Shown: piece after piece, positions 1-3,858 of the stretch
Layout of the letters: each line of letters starts with the position of its first letter
Position numbering within the stretch: the first letter of the stretch is position 1
Assembly: GCA_903888815.1 (NCBI GenBank)
Contig: CAISVC010000008.1
Span: forward strand, 1 to 5,033
DNA: 5,033 bases
From: an uncultured Fibrobacterota bacterium
GTDB lineage: Bacteria; Fibrobacterota; Chitinivibrionia; Chitinivibrionales; Chitinispirillaceae
Direction: 5' to 3'
Translations under genes and position numbers: made by a program
Notes under the pieces: model-generated
What the model saw: only the letters and a program-made list of their open reading frames with translations
The model's database searches: none
Told to the model about the DNA's origin: nothing

Positions 1-32
1 AGCTCTAATGGTTGTTTAGTTTGATTATCCAT
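1..32 (-). CDS. Possible 5' end of the cassette 3 ORF (hypothetical)
   Basis: A minus-strand ATG at 32-30 opens a frame reading MDNQTKQPLE to the window edge. A purine-rich GGAAAGG lies about 12 nt upstream, rather far for a ribosome-binding site. Only ten codons are visible, so no family can be assigned and even its coding status is uncertain. Its position shortly after a cassette start, in the same orientation as the other cassette genes, is the main support. Confidence 0.3.
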   Translation of the reverse strand, partial: MDNQTKQPLE

Positions 33-136
33 TTTATGTTATAGCCTTTCCGCGAAGCGCATATTTTTGTTTTGATGGTAAATTAATGTTTCATTTTTAT
101 TGTAGGTGTCATAATTTCAAATTTATTTGCTGCTAA
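1..136 (-). mobile_element. Start of a third integron gene cassette (partial)
   Basis: The cassette begins on the minus strand at the G^TT crossover of attC1 (bases 137/136) with TTAGCAGC and runs left off the window, so its attC is not visible. Most of what can be seen is AT-rich leader DNA without a clear promoter. A small hairpin (GCGCTTCGCG) lies near 51-60. The boundary follows from the attC1 R' box (GTTAGC on the minus strand). If the call is right, the missing attC should carry an R'' box resembling GCTGCTAAC, the complement of this cassette's first bases. Confidence 0.65.
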
Positions 137-233
137 CGCACAGGGTTAAGCCGCTGGCTCCTGCGGCTCCTTATAGATTTATCTAATAGCGCACGCAGGA
201 ACAGTCCGCTTTAACCCGTTGTTATTTTGCAAC
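131..233 (-). repeat. attC: attC recombination site of cassette 2 (attC1)
   Basis: This is an imperfect palindrome bounded by core boxes. On the minus strand the R'' box is GCAAAATAAC (complement of 221-230) and the R' box is GTTAGC (complement of 132-137), with the crossover between 137 and 136. Inside, 143-149 (gggttaa) pairs with 211-217 (ttaaccc), and 159-165 (tcctgcg) pairs with 194-200 (cgcagga). T210 is left unpaired on the R'' side. This matches the known attC architecture of conserved ends, a poorly conserved imperfect stem and extrahelical bases on the strand that is recombined. The site belongs to the toxin-antitoxin cassette: bases 221-233 are identical to the minus strand of 1147-1135, the start of that cassette. 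Confidence 0.85.
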
Positions 234-238
234 TGGCC

Positions 239-269
239 GGGCGGGATTCTTGATACGCCTTGCCCGCCC
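239..269 (+). terminator. GC-rich hairpin with a plus-strand T-rich tail
   Basis: Bases 239-245 (gggcggg) are the exact complement of 263-269 (cccgccc), with a 17-nt loop. On the plus strand the hairpin is followed by attgttttatt. On the minus strand, the direction of the cassette genes, there is no U-tract. It may therefore stop plus-strand transcription, or simply be a stable 3' structure on the toxin-antitoxin mRNA. Confidence 0.35.
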
Positions 270-321
270 ATTGTTTTATTATATACGGCAGCCGTTTTTT
301 AACAGCGCCCCAATGTGTTTT

Positions 322-349
322 CCACCGGAGCATGGAACTGCTCCGGTGG
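322..349. terminator. Strong hairpin immediately after the antitoxin stop
   Basis: A perfect 11-bp stem, 322-332 (ccaccggagca) with 339-349 (tgctccggtgg), encloses a 6-nt loop. It starts 5 nt beyond the antitoxin stop codon (355-357), the usual place for an operon terminator. Its U-rich tail (tttaattatat) is on the plus strand, however, and the minus-strand tail is AAAACACA. On the toxin-antitoxin transcript it is either a weak terminator or a 3' stabilising hairpin. It could terminate plus-strand transcription more effectively. Confidence 0.45.
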
Positions 350-354
350 TTTAA

Positions 355-630
355 TTATATGACTTGTAGTTTTAATTCTTTCCCCACTGCATGTGCAAAT
401 CGTCCTATTGTCGATAGTTTTATATCCTCTGCATGATTTTCAATTCTCGATATTGCCGTTTTCTTTGTGTTTAATTTTCGTGCAACATCGGTTTGGGTCA
501 AGCCCGATTCTTCCCGAGCAAGTTTTAATATTGCTCCGATCTTAAAATCATGATATCCACGCTCAAAAGATCGAGCAAAGGCAGGACTGCGTTTTTTTCG
601 TTTTTCAATATATCTTTCAAGATCGTCCAT
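355..630 (-). CDS. higA: HigA-type antitoxin, XRE-family helix-turn-helix protein
   Basis: This 91-residue protein is probably the antitoxin that binds the upstream-encoded toxin and represses the shared promoter. The first 30 residues are rich in Lys and Arg. Residues 31-87 form an XRE/Cro-type domain, with the helix-turn-helix around residues 43-64 (GLTQTDVARKL then NTKKTAISRIE). The start is firmly set: a near-perfect Shine-Dalgarno, AGAAGGAGGT, ends about 7 nt upstream and is made of the last codons of the toxin gene, four bases away. Toxin-first gene order is typical of higBA and of Gp49-like toxin modules. The strong ribosome-binding site favours high antitoxin synthesis from the shared mRNA. 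DNA binding and toxin neutralisation are inferred from family and arrangement. The HigA name is a family-level label, and other XRE antitoxin subfamilies are possible. Confidence 0.85.
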   Translation of the reverse strand: MDDLERYIEKRKKRSPAFARSFERGYHDFKIGAILKLAREESGLTQTDVARKLNTKKTAISRIENHAEDIKLSTIGRFAHAVGKELKLQVI

Positions 631-634
631 ACTT

Positions 635-979
635 TTACCTCCTTCTGTTATAGTCTCGTTTTCTGTTTTCGGATAGTTCTATTTCTGATCGTGGTGTTTC
701 TTGACTTTTTTTCTGAAATCCATTGGTAATTATTACTGTTGAATGGTCCGCCATGAATCCAAGAAGTCGGAATATGTCGCCAGCTATCGTTACACGTGCC
801 TCCCAAATATGATCGGTATTTACCAATTTTTTAAAATATACCGTTGGTACTCTTTCCATCTCTTTTATTAATCTTAAAACCCAGAGTATTTTTTCGACTT
901 GTTTGTCTGAAAGATCATCAAGAAAGTCTTGAACTGGGTTTGAGCCTGATTCTGTTATATAAAAATTGATGTTTCTCAT
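635..979 (-). CDS. higB: HigB/Gp49-like toxin of the RelE superfamily
   Basis: This 114-residue protein resembles phage-derived Gp49-like/HigB toxins, ribosome-dependent mRNA endonucleases of the RelE fold. Family features in order are an N-terminal strand and helix (NFYITESGSNPVQDFLDDL), W59-E60-R62, F70-R71, the core strand ending N86-G87-F88 with K90-K91, T95-P96, E99-I100 and R106 plus D109-Y110. The final three residues are arginines encoded by AGA AGG AGG, which also form the antitoxin's Shine-Dalgarno. The ATG at 979 gives the expected family N terminus, but the only Shine-Dalgarno (AAGGA) lies one base from it. The predicted transcription start is also very close, so translation may be inefficient or nearly leaderless. 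Low toxin output fits the biology. Activity is inferred from the family, and no inactivating lesion is visible. Confidence 0.85.
   Translation of the reverse strand: MRNINFYITESGSNPVQDFLDDLSDKQVEKILWVLRLIKEMERVPTVYFKKLVNTDHIWEARVTIAGDIFRLLGFMADHSTVIITNGFQKKSQETPRSEIELSENRKRDYNRRR
638..645 (-). promoter_or_regulatory. Shine-Dalgarno of the antitoxin, embedded in the toxin 3' end
   Basis: On the minus strand AAGGAGGT lies 7 nt before the antitoxin ATG at 630 and overlaps the toxin's last Arg codons and the first base of its stop codon. It fixes the antitoxin start and suggests translational coupling between toxin termination and antitoxin initiation. Confidence 0.8.
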
Positions 980-989
980 GTCCTTATAA

Positions 990-1018
990 AGTTAACATAC
1001 GGGTTAACATGTTTGCAA
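990..1018 (-). promoter_or_regulatory. Toxin-antitoxin promoter with overlapping operator boxes
   Basis: On the minus strand a -35-like TTGCAA (1018-1013) is followed after 17 bp by a weak -10-like TTAACT (995-990). Two identical ATGTTAAC boxes (1010-1003 and 998-991), 12 bp apart start to start, cover the spacer and the -10. Each GTTAAC core is palindromic, so the pair also reads as an inverted repeat. A repressor here would block RNA polymerase, as expected for HigA-type autoregulation. Twelve base pairs is close to one helical turn, which would put both sites on the same face. That HigA binds here is inference. Confidence 0.5.
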
Positions 1019-1060
1019 TATTATTTTTAATTTTCTTAAATTTAATTTTGAATAGGTATT

Positions 1061-1078
1061 AGCCGCATTTATGCGGCT
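1061..1078 (+). terminator. Perfect small hairpin in the cassette 2 leader
   Basis: The sequence agccgcatttatgcggct is a perfect inverted repeat forming a 7-bp stem and 4-nt loop. On the plus strand it is followed by the T-rich tcttattctt, making it a plausible weak intrinsic terminator in the direction opposite to the cassette genes. On the minus strand it lies upstream of the toxin-antitoxin promoter and has no U-tract. Confidence 0.3.
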
Positions 1079-1140
1079 TCTTATTCTTCGGGGCGCTGCT
1101 AATTGTTCTTCGGCAGCCGTATTTTAATGGCCATGTTGCA

Positions 1141-1240
1141 AAATAACGTCGGGATGAGCCACTTGCCGAGCTCCTCCGGTATTCGGGGTCATCTATCAAA
1201 CTGGTTTCGAGGCAAGTCGCTCGATCCCCTTGTTATGGCC
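1141..1240 (-). repeat. attC: attC recombination site of cassette 1 (attC2)
   Basis: This is a clear attC. The R'' box is GGCCATAAC on the minus strand (1240-1232) and the R' box is GTTATT (1147-1142), with the crossover between 1147 and 1146. The stem is long: 1151-1155 (gggat) pairs with 1224-1228 (atccc), 1156-1159 (gagc) with 1219-1222 (gctc) and 1161-1167 (acttgcc) with 1211-1217 (ggcaagt). One C/C mismatch sits at 1160/1218. G1223 is extrahelical on the plus strand, the bottom strand relative to the cassette genes. A single-stranded bottom-strand fold with an unpaired G near R'' is what IntI is known to recognise. The R'' box is the exact complement of the start of cassette 1 at attI (GTTATGGCC). 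The stem sequence is unrelated to attC1, so the array is not uniform. Confidence 0.88.
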
Positions 1241-1290
1241 GTATCAAATATCTTCAGGGTGTTCAAAAGAGTTGCTATTTCCCCCTGCAT
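1189..1290 (-). CDS. Possible 33-residue ORF extending into attC2
   Basis: A minus-strand ATG at 1290 is preceded by a good Shine-Dalgarno-like GAGGAAA about 9 nt upstream. The frame reads through the R'' end of attC2 and stops at 1191-1189. The product begins MQGEIATLLNTLKIF and matches no family I recognise. Cassette ORFs that end inside attC are common, and the second half of this peptide is attC sequence, so its C terminus may carry no function. Against it are its small size and the existing 62-residue gene in the same cassette. It is a low-confidence candidate. Confidence 0.3.
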   Translation of the reverse strand: MQGEIATLLNTLKIFDTAITRGSSDLPRNQFDR

Positions 1291-1342
1291 TATATTTTTC
1301 CTCAGTTTTATTTATATGGTTATTAATTTAGTATTTCTTTAT

Positions 1343-1531
1343 TTAGTTATTTTTAAATATCACCCACACGGTTGAAACCACTGCGGCAACTGTTCCAATT
1401 AAGATTAACCAAAATATTGGAGTTGCTGTCCAATTATTTTTCTTTTGTAGATTAATTAAATATTCTTCTCTGTATTCTTTGTCAATTGTTTTAATTCTGT
1501 AGTCTTGTATTAATCTTTTCGGTATTTTCAT
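1343..1531 (-). CDS. Small single-pass membrane protein (hypothetical cassette protein)
   Basis: This 62-residue protein has a highly charged N-terminal half (residues 1-33, rich in Lys, Arg and Glu) and one hydrophobic segment at about 38-59, ending FKNN. The likely arrangement is a cytoplasmic amphipathic N terminus and a single membrane helix near the C terminus. No catalytic motif or known family is evident. The start at 1531 is supported by AAGG five nt upstream. That site overlaps the stop codon of a 10-codon ORF, so translational coupling is plausible. Small unknown membrane proteins are common in integron cassettes, and function cannot be deduced. It is the first cassette, so it is probably the most exposed to any promoter in attI or intI. 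Confidence 0.65.
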   Translation of the reverse strand: MKIPKRLIQDYRIKTIDKEYREEYLINLQKKNNWTATPIFWLILIGTVAAVVSTVWVIFKNN

Positions 1532-1538
1532 TAATGCC

Positions 1539-1571
1539 TTAACCCAGTAATCTTTTGACGTTGACTTTCAT
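1539..1571 (-). CDS. Possible 10-codon leader peptide before the cassette 1 gene
   Basis: The ATG at 1571 opens MKVNVKRLLG and stops at 1541-1539, where the stop TAA abuts the AAGG that serves the membrane-protein ATG at 1531. An AAAGG lies only one nt before its ATG, so initiation would be weak. Short upstream ORFs that help translate the first cassette gene are known, for example ORF-11 in attI1 of class 1 integrons. The parallel is an inference from position only. Confidence 0.25.
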   Translation of the reverse strand: MKVNVKRLLG

Positions 1572-1611
1572 GCCTTTAATTCTTAATTGTTAATTAAATT
1601 TAAGGCCATAA

Positions 1612-1720
1612 CATGTATTAGTACGCATCGGGCGTAATGGATATGACCGATGGGTACGTATTCAATATGCCGTTTGGGTGTATATTCAATATGCCGTCTG
1701 GCGAGCCCGAATGATTCAAA
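1612..1720 (-). other. attI: Probable attI site: crossover, inverted repeat and direct repeats
   Basis: The crossover is the G^TTATGG box on the minus strand (1612/1611), where cassette 1 joins. Moving toward intI, 1621-1631 (gtacgcatcgg) and 1647-1657 (ccgatgggtac) form an 11-bp inverted repeat with one mismatch. A nearly identical 20-base direct repeat follows, 1658-1677 and 1682-1701, starting 24 bp apart (core ttcaatatgccgt, then ttgg or ctgg). In class 1 integrons attI1 also has a simple core site plus two direct repeats bound by IntI, so the layout agrees. No ORF on either strand here looks genuine. Confidence 0.7.
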
Positions 1721-1739
1721 ATGAAACAGTTTTTACCCT

Positions 1740-1803
1740 CCTTCAATCCCGAACAATTCCTTTTTTCGATTCTTGAAGGCTGCTCCTGAATTGTTCCTAT
1801 ATT
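1740..1803 (+). promoter_or_regulatory. Candidate intI promoter with overlapping inverted repeats
   Basis: A -35-like TTGAAG (1773-1778) and a -10-like TATATT (1798-1803) are 19 bp apart, longer than ideal. Two interleaved inverted repeats cover the area. 1740-1746 (ccttcaa) complements 1773-1779, overlapping the -35. 1751-1759 (gaacaattc) complements 1788-1796, in the spacer. They could form an operator or alternative RNA folds. I see no clear LexA box of the proteobacterial CTG-N10-CAG or the GAAC-N4-GTTC type, so SOS control is not supported here. Confidence 0.35.
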
Positions 1804-1825
1804 ATATTCCATCATCTTTTTTAAC

Positions 1826-1830
1826 AAGGA
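1826..1830 (+). promoter_or_regulatory. Ribosome-binding site of the integrase
   Basis: AAGGA lies 10 nt before the ATG at 1841. It supports the long form of the integrase, including the extra N-terminal domain, rather than a start further inside. Confidence 0.6.
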
Positions 1831-1840
1831 CATATAAAAA

Positions 1841-3139
1841 ATGAACTCGCCTTCCAATAACGGATTCTGGACAGAGTACAAAACCACGTTAGTAAATCTA
1901 TGTATTCCCGAAAAGAAAAGCAATTTTTACGTCGCATGGGCAAAGAGGTTTGAAAGGTTTTTAAACGGGGTGCCGGTCATGCAGGCTTCGCTCGACATGA
2001 TCAAGGCGTTTCTGGCCGATTTAGAGAACGACGGACGCGTCGAGGAGTGGCAGAGAGGACAGGCGCAGCATGCGCTTGAAATACTCTATGATGACCACTT
2101 GAAGATCACTCCTCCGGCTTCCGGGTTTTGCCCGCAGGAGCCGTTCAAAGATTCCATAAAAAATCCGGAAGAGCTTGAGAAACTGCACGGTGAGCTTATC
2201 CGGCGTGTGGAAGCGGAATGCCGGGTGCGCCACTATTCGATGCGTACCGAAGATGCCTATGTGACCTGGATCAGGCGGTTCATCTCATTTCACGGCCTTA
2301 AAGATCCTGCGCAGCTTGCAGCACAGCACATCAGGACCTATCTGGAATTCCTGGCCGGGGAGCGGAACGTCGCGGCCACAACGCAGAACCAGGCGCTTAA
2401 TGCTATAGTCTTTCTCTTTACTCAGGTGATGAAAAAAGAGCCGGGCGATTTTTCCGATTTTGTCCGGGCAAAAAAACCGGTGCGCGTGCCCACGGTCCTG
2501 ACTAAAAATGAGATAAGCCGGCTGCTTGACAGGCTTGACGGCGAATTCCTTGTCATGGCCGGACTGCTCTGGGGCAGCGGACTGCGCGTCATGGAGTGCA
2601 TGCAGCTCCGCATTCAGGACATTGACTTCGAAACCGGGCAGATCACCGTACGCAACGGGAAAGGTGCAAAAGACCGGGTAACCATGCTGCCGGAACGGTT
2701 CGCTGGGCCGCTCAGGGAACAGATTGAAAGAACGAAAAAAAAATATGAAGAAGACAGTGCGCATGATACCGAAGGCGTTTATATCTGGCCCGGTCTTGAA
2801 CGGAAATATCCCAATGCGGGAAAAGAGTGGATCTGGCAGTACGTGTTCCCGGCGCAGCGGCTTTCCGTGGACCCGCGGAGCCATACTGTCCGGCGCCACC
2901 ATGTTGACCCTGATGTCCTGCAGCGGCGGATAAAAGAGGCTGCTTTCAAGGCAGATATAACCAAGCGGGTGAGCTGCCACACGCTCCGTCACTCGTTCGC
3001 GACCGCGCTTCTGCAGAGCGGCAGCGACATCCGCACCGTGCAGGAGCTCCTTGGCCATTCCGACGTTGCGACGACCATGATCTACACGCACGTGCTGAAC
3101 AAACCGGGGATGGTACCTGCGCGCAGTCCGGCCGACTAA
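1841..3139 (+). CDS. intI: Integron integrase with a duplicated core-binding domain
   Basis: This 432-residue tyrosine recombinase inserts and excises cassettes by attI x attC and attC x attC recombination. The catalytic residues are complete: R249, K274, H380-x-x-R383, H406 and nucleophile Y415. Their spacing matches IntI1 (R146, K171, H277, R280, H303, Y312) exactly. The IntI-specific insert is present at about 315-352 (RKYPNAGKEW, WQYVFP, then SVDPRS and RRHH), separating it from XerC/XerD. The usual IntI length is about 320-340, and this one has about 95 extra N-terminal residues. Residues about 27-88 form a second SAM-like core-binding domain. Y30-V-x-W-x-x-R-F-x-x-F40 recurs 110 residues later as Y140 to F150 in the normal domain (about 114-198). 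The gene points away from the array, with attI upstream, as in classical integrons. No frameshift is seen, so it is probably active. Confidence 0.93.
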   Translation: MNSPSNNGFWTEYKTTLVNLCIPEKKSNFYVAWAKRFERFLNGVPVMQASLDMIKAFLADLENDGRVEEWQRGQAQHALEILYDDHLKITPPASGFCPQEPFKDSIKNPEELEKLHGELIRRVEAECRVRHYSMRTEDAYVTWIRRFISFHGLKDPAQLAAQHIRTYLEFLAGERNVAATTQNQALNAIVFLFTQVMKKEPGDFSDFVRAKKPVRVPTVLTKNEISRLLDRLDGEFLVMAGLLWGSGLRVMECMQLRIQDIDFETGQITVRNGKGAKDRVTMLPERFAGPLREQIERTKKKYEEDSAHDTEGVYIWPGLERKYPNAGKEWIWQYVFPAQRLSVDPRSHTVRRHHVDPDVLQRRIKEAAFKADITKRVSCHTLRHSFATALLQSGSDIRTVQELLGHSDVATTMIYTHVLNKPGMVPARSPAD

Positions 3140-3231
3140 AGGCCTTATTTGGATAACAGTGTTATGCAAAGAACGGCGCAGCCGATTGCTGTTAAGCAGT
3201 AGCAGTACAGGCAAGTAGATGTTATGATAAT

Positions 3232-3259
3232 ATCTGACATCTGACGTCTAACGTTAAAC
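3232..3259 (+). repeat. Four tandem imperfect heptamers downstream of intI
   Basis: Four successive 7-mers (atctgac, atctgac, gtctaac, gttaaac) fit the consensus RTYTRAC loosely, with the last diverged. They lie in the 190-bp spacer between intI and yjbQ and are followed by a T-run (3263-3268). The spacer also holds a short ataac-agt-gttat palindrome at 3153-3165. I see no convincing intrinsic terminator for intI, as the stem before the T-run has only about four base pairs. Confidence 0.6.
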
Positions 3260-3329
3260 GTATTTTTTATTACTTTGTCACCTACCGATCAAGCGCTATC
3301 TCCGGGAGCTGGAGGGGAAAGGAATTTGT

Positions 3330-3746
3330 ATGGTCTTCGGAAAAGCAATTACCGTATCGACGCAGGGGTTTTCGGACATCAGGGACATCACTGGCGAGGT
3401 AGAGGGAATCGTGTTCGAATCGAAAATCAAAAGCGGCATCGTGACCGTGTTCGTGGTCGGTTCCACGGCGTCGGTCTCCACCGTGGAGTACGAGCCGGCG
3501 CTGGTCGAGGACGTACGCGAGCGGCTTGAGCAGATCGCGCCGCGCACCATGCGCTCGCGCCACTCCGAGACCTGGGGCGACGACAACGGGTTTTCGCACA
3601 TCAGGGCAACCATCATGGGGCCGGGAATCACGGTGCCGTTTACTGACGGGAAGCTCGAGCTCGGCACCTGGCAGCAGATCGTGGTCATCGACCACGACAA
3701 CCGGCCGCGCTCGCGGAAAGTGTTCGTGCAGGTGATTGGGGAGTGA
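3330..3746 (+). CDS. yjbQ: YjbQ/UPF0047 family protein (secondary thiamine-phosphate synthase-like)
   Basis: This 138-residue protein is full length for the UPF0047/YjbQ family, whose usual size is about 130-140. Visible family motifs are G44-S45-T46, E53-Y54-E55, H78, W82-G-D-D-N-G87, H90, T102-V-P-F, L111-G-T-W-Q-Q116 and D121-x-D-N124-R-P-R-S-R. The family is annotated as a secondary thiamine-phosphate synthase because a member can replace ThiE when overproduced, but its normal role is not established. It is a small cytosolic protein with no signal peptide. The ATG at 3330 is chosen because AAAGGAA ends about 6 nt upstream, in a purine-rich GGAGGGGAAAGGA tract, and the N terminus fits the family. 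No thiamine gene or TPP riboswitch is visible nearby. Codon use is GC-rich like intI and the gene after it, unlike the cassettes. Confidence 0.92.
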   Translation: MVFGKAITVSTQGFSDIRDITGEVEGIVFESKIKSGIVTVFVVGSTASVSTVEYEPALVEDVRERLEQIAPRTMRSRHSETWGDDNGFSHIRATIMGPGITVPFTDGKLELGTWQQIVVIDHDNRPRSRKVFVQVIGE

Positions 3747-3749
3747 ATA

Positions 3750-3805
3750 AATAATAAATTACAAATGACGAATGAAGATTGTAGAATGAAAAATAAAGAA
3801 TAAAA
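3750..3805 (+). repeat. About eight tandem AT-rich heptamers after yjbQ
   Basis: Right after the yjbQ stop, DNA can be cut into consecutive 7-mers: aataata, aattaca, aatgacg, aatgaag, attgtag, aatgaaa, aataaag, aataaaa (consensus AATgAaG). The register is kept for 56 bp, then decays into purine-rich sequence to about 3850. No ORF is supported here. A second heptamer tract of different sequence lies after intI. Confidence 0.55.
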
Positions 3806-3858
3806 GAAATAGAGATCGAAAAAAAGAGGGGGAATAGAAAAAAGATTAAATCAGAAAT

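Larger units (their letters stand above)
137..1146 (-). mobile_element. Integron gene cassette 2, carrying a toxin-antitoxin operon
   Basis: This complete 1010-bp cassette is delimited by G^TT crossovers at 1147/1146 (attC2 R') and 137/136 (attC1 R'). Its first bases on the minus strand, GTTATTTTGCAAC counting the shared G, are repeated exactly at its own attC1 R'' end (221-233). That is what excision of a circular cassette requires. It holds a higB/higA-like pair with its own promoter, about 165 bp of leader and about 120 bp between the antitoxin stop and attC1. Both flanks hold hairpins and an inverted repeat described separately. Toxin-antitoxin cassettes with their own promoters are well known in chromosomal integrons, where they are thought to limit loss of array segments. 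Confidence 0.85.
1147..1611 (-). mobile_element. Integron gene cassette 1 (first cassette, next to attI)
   Basis: This complete 465-bp cassette runs from the attI crossover (1612/1611) to the attC2 crossover (1147/1146). It begins TTATGGCC on the minus strand, matching the R'' box of its own attC2. Its position next to attI suggests it is the most recently inserted cassette, since IntI inserts mainly at attI. It is very AT-rich and encodes a small membrane protein (1531-1343), with a possible 10-codon leader before it and a possible 33-residue ORF after it. Confidence 0.85.

Noticed and set aside
1103..1375. 90-residue plus-strand ORF
   Set aside because: It runs straight through attC2 and overlaps the membrane-protein gene on the other strand. 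It has no ribosome-binding site or family resemblance, and its frame is a by-product of the attC palindrome.
1612..1800. A cassette promoter (Pc) firing leftward from attI
   Set aside because: Several TTGAAT-like -35 candidates exist, partly from the direct repeat, but none has a good -10 at 16-18 bp. I could not support one over another.
1618..1923. 101-residue minus-strand ORF across attI and the start of intI
   Set aside because: It overlaps the integrase start antisense and its translation mirrors the direct repeats. No domain or ribosome-binding site supports it.
2285..3214. 309-residue minus-strand ORF antisense to intI
   Set aside because: It is a long shadow frame of a GC-rich gene. 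The opposite strand encodes a complete integrase with all catalytic residues.
3153..3260. A degenerate attC or second attI downstream of intI
   Set aside because: There are GTTAT and TAACGTT core-like words, but no paired R''/R' boxes around an imperfect stem of attC type.
3282..3700. Two minus-strand ORFs and plus-strand out-of-frame ORFs over yjbQ
   Set aside because: All are antisense or out-of-frame readings of the well-conserved YjbQ coding sequence.
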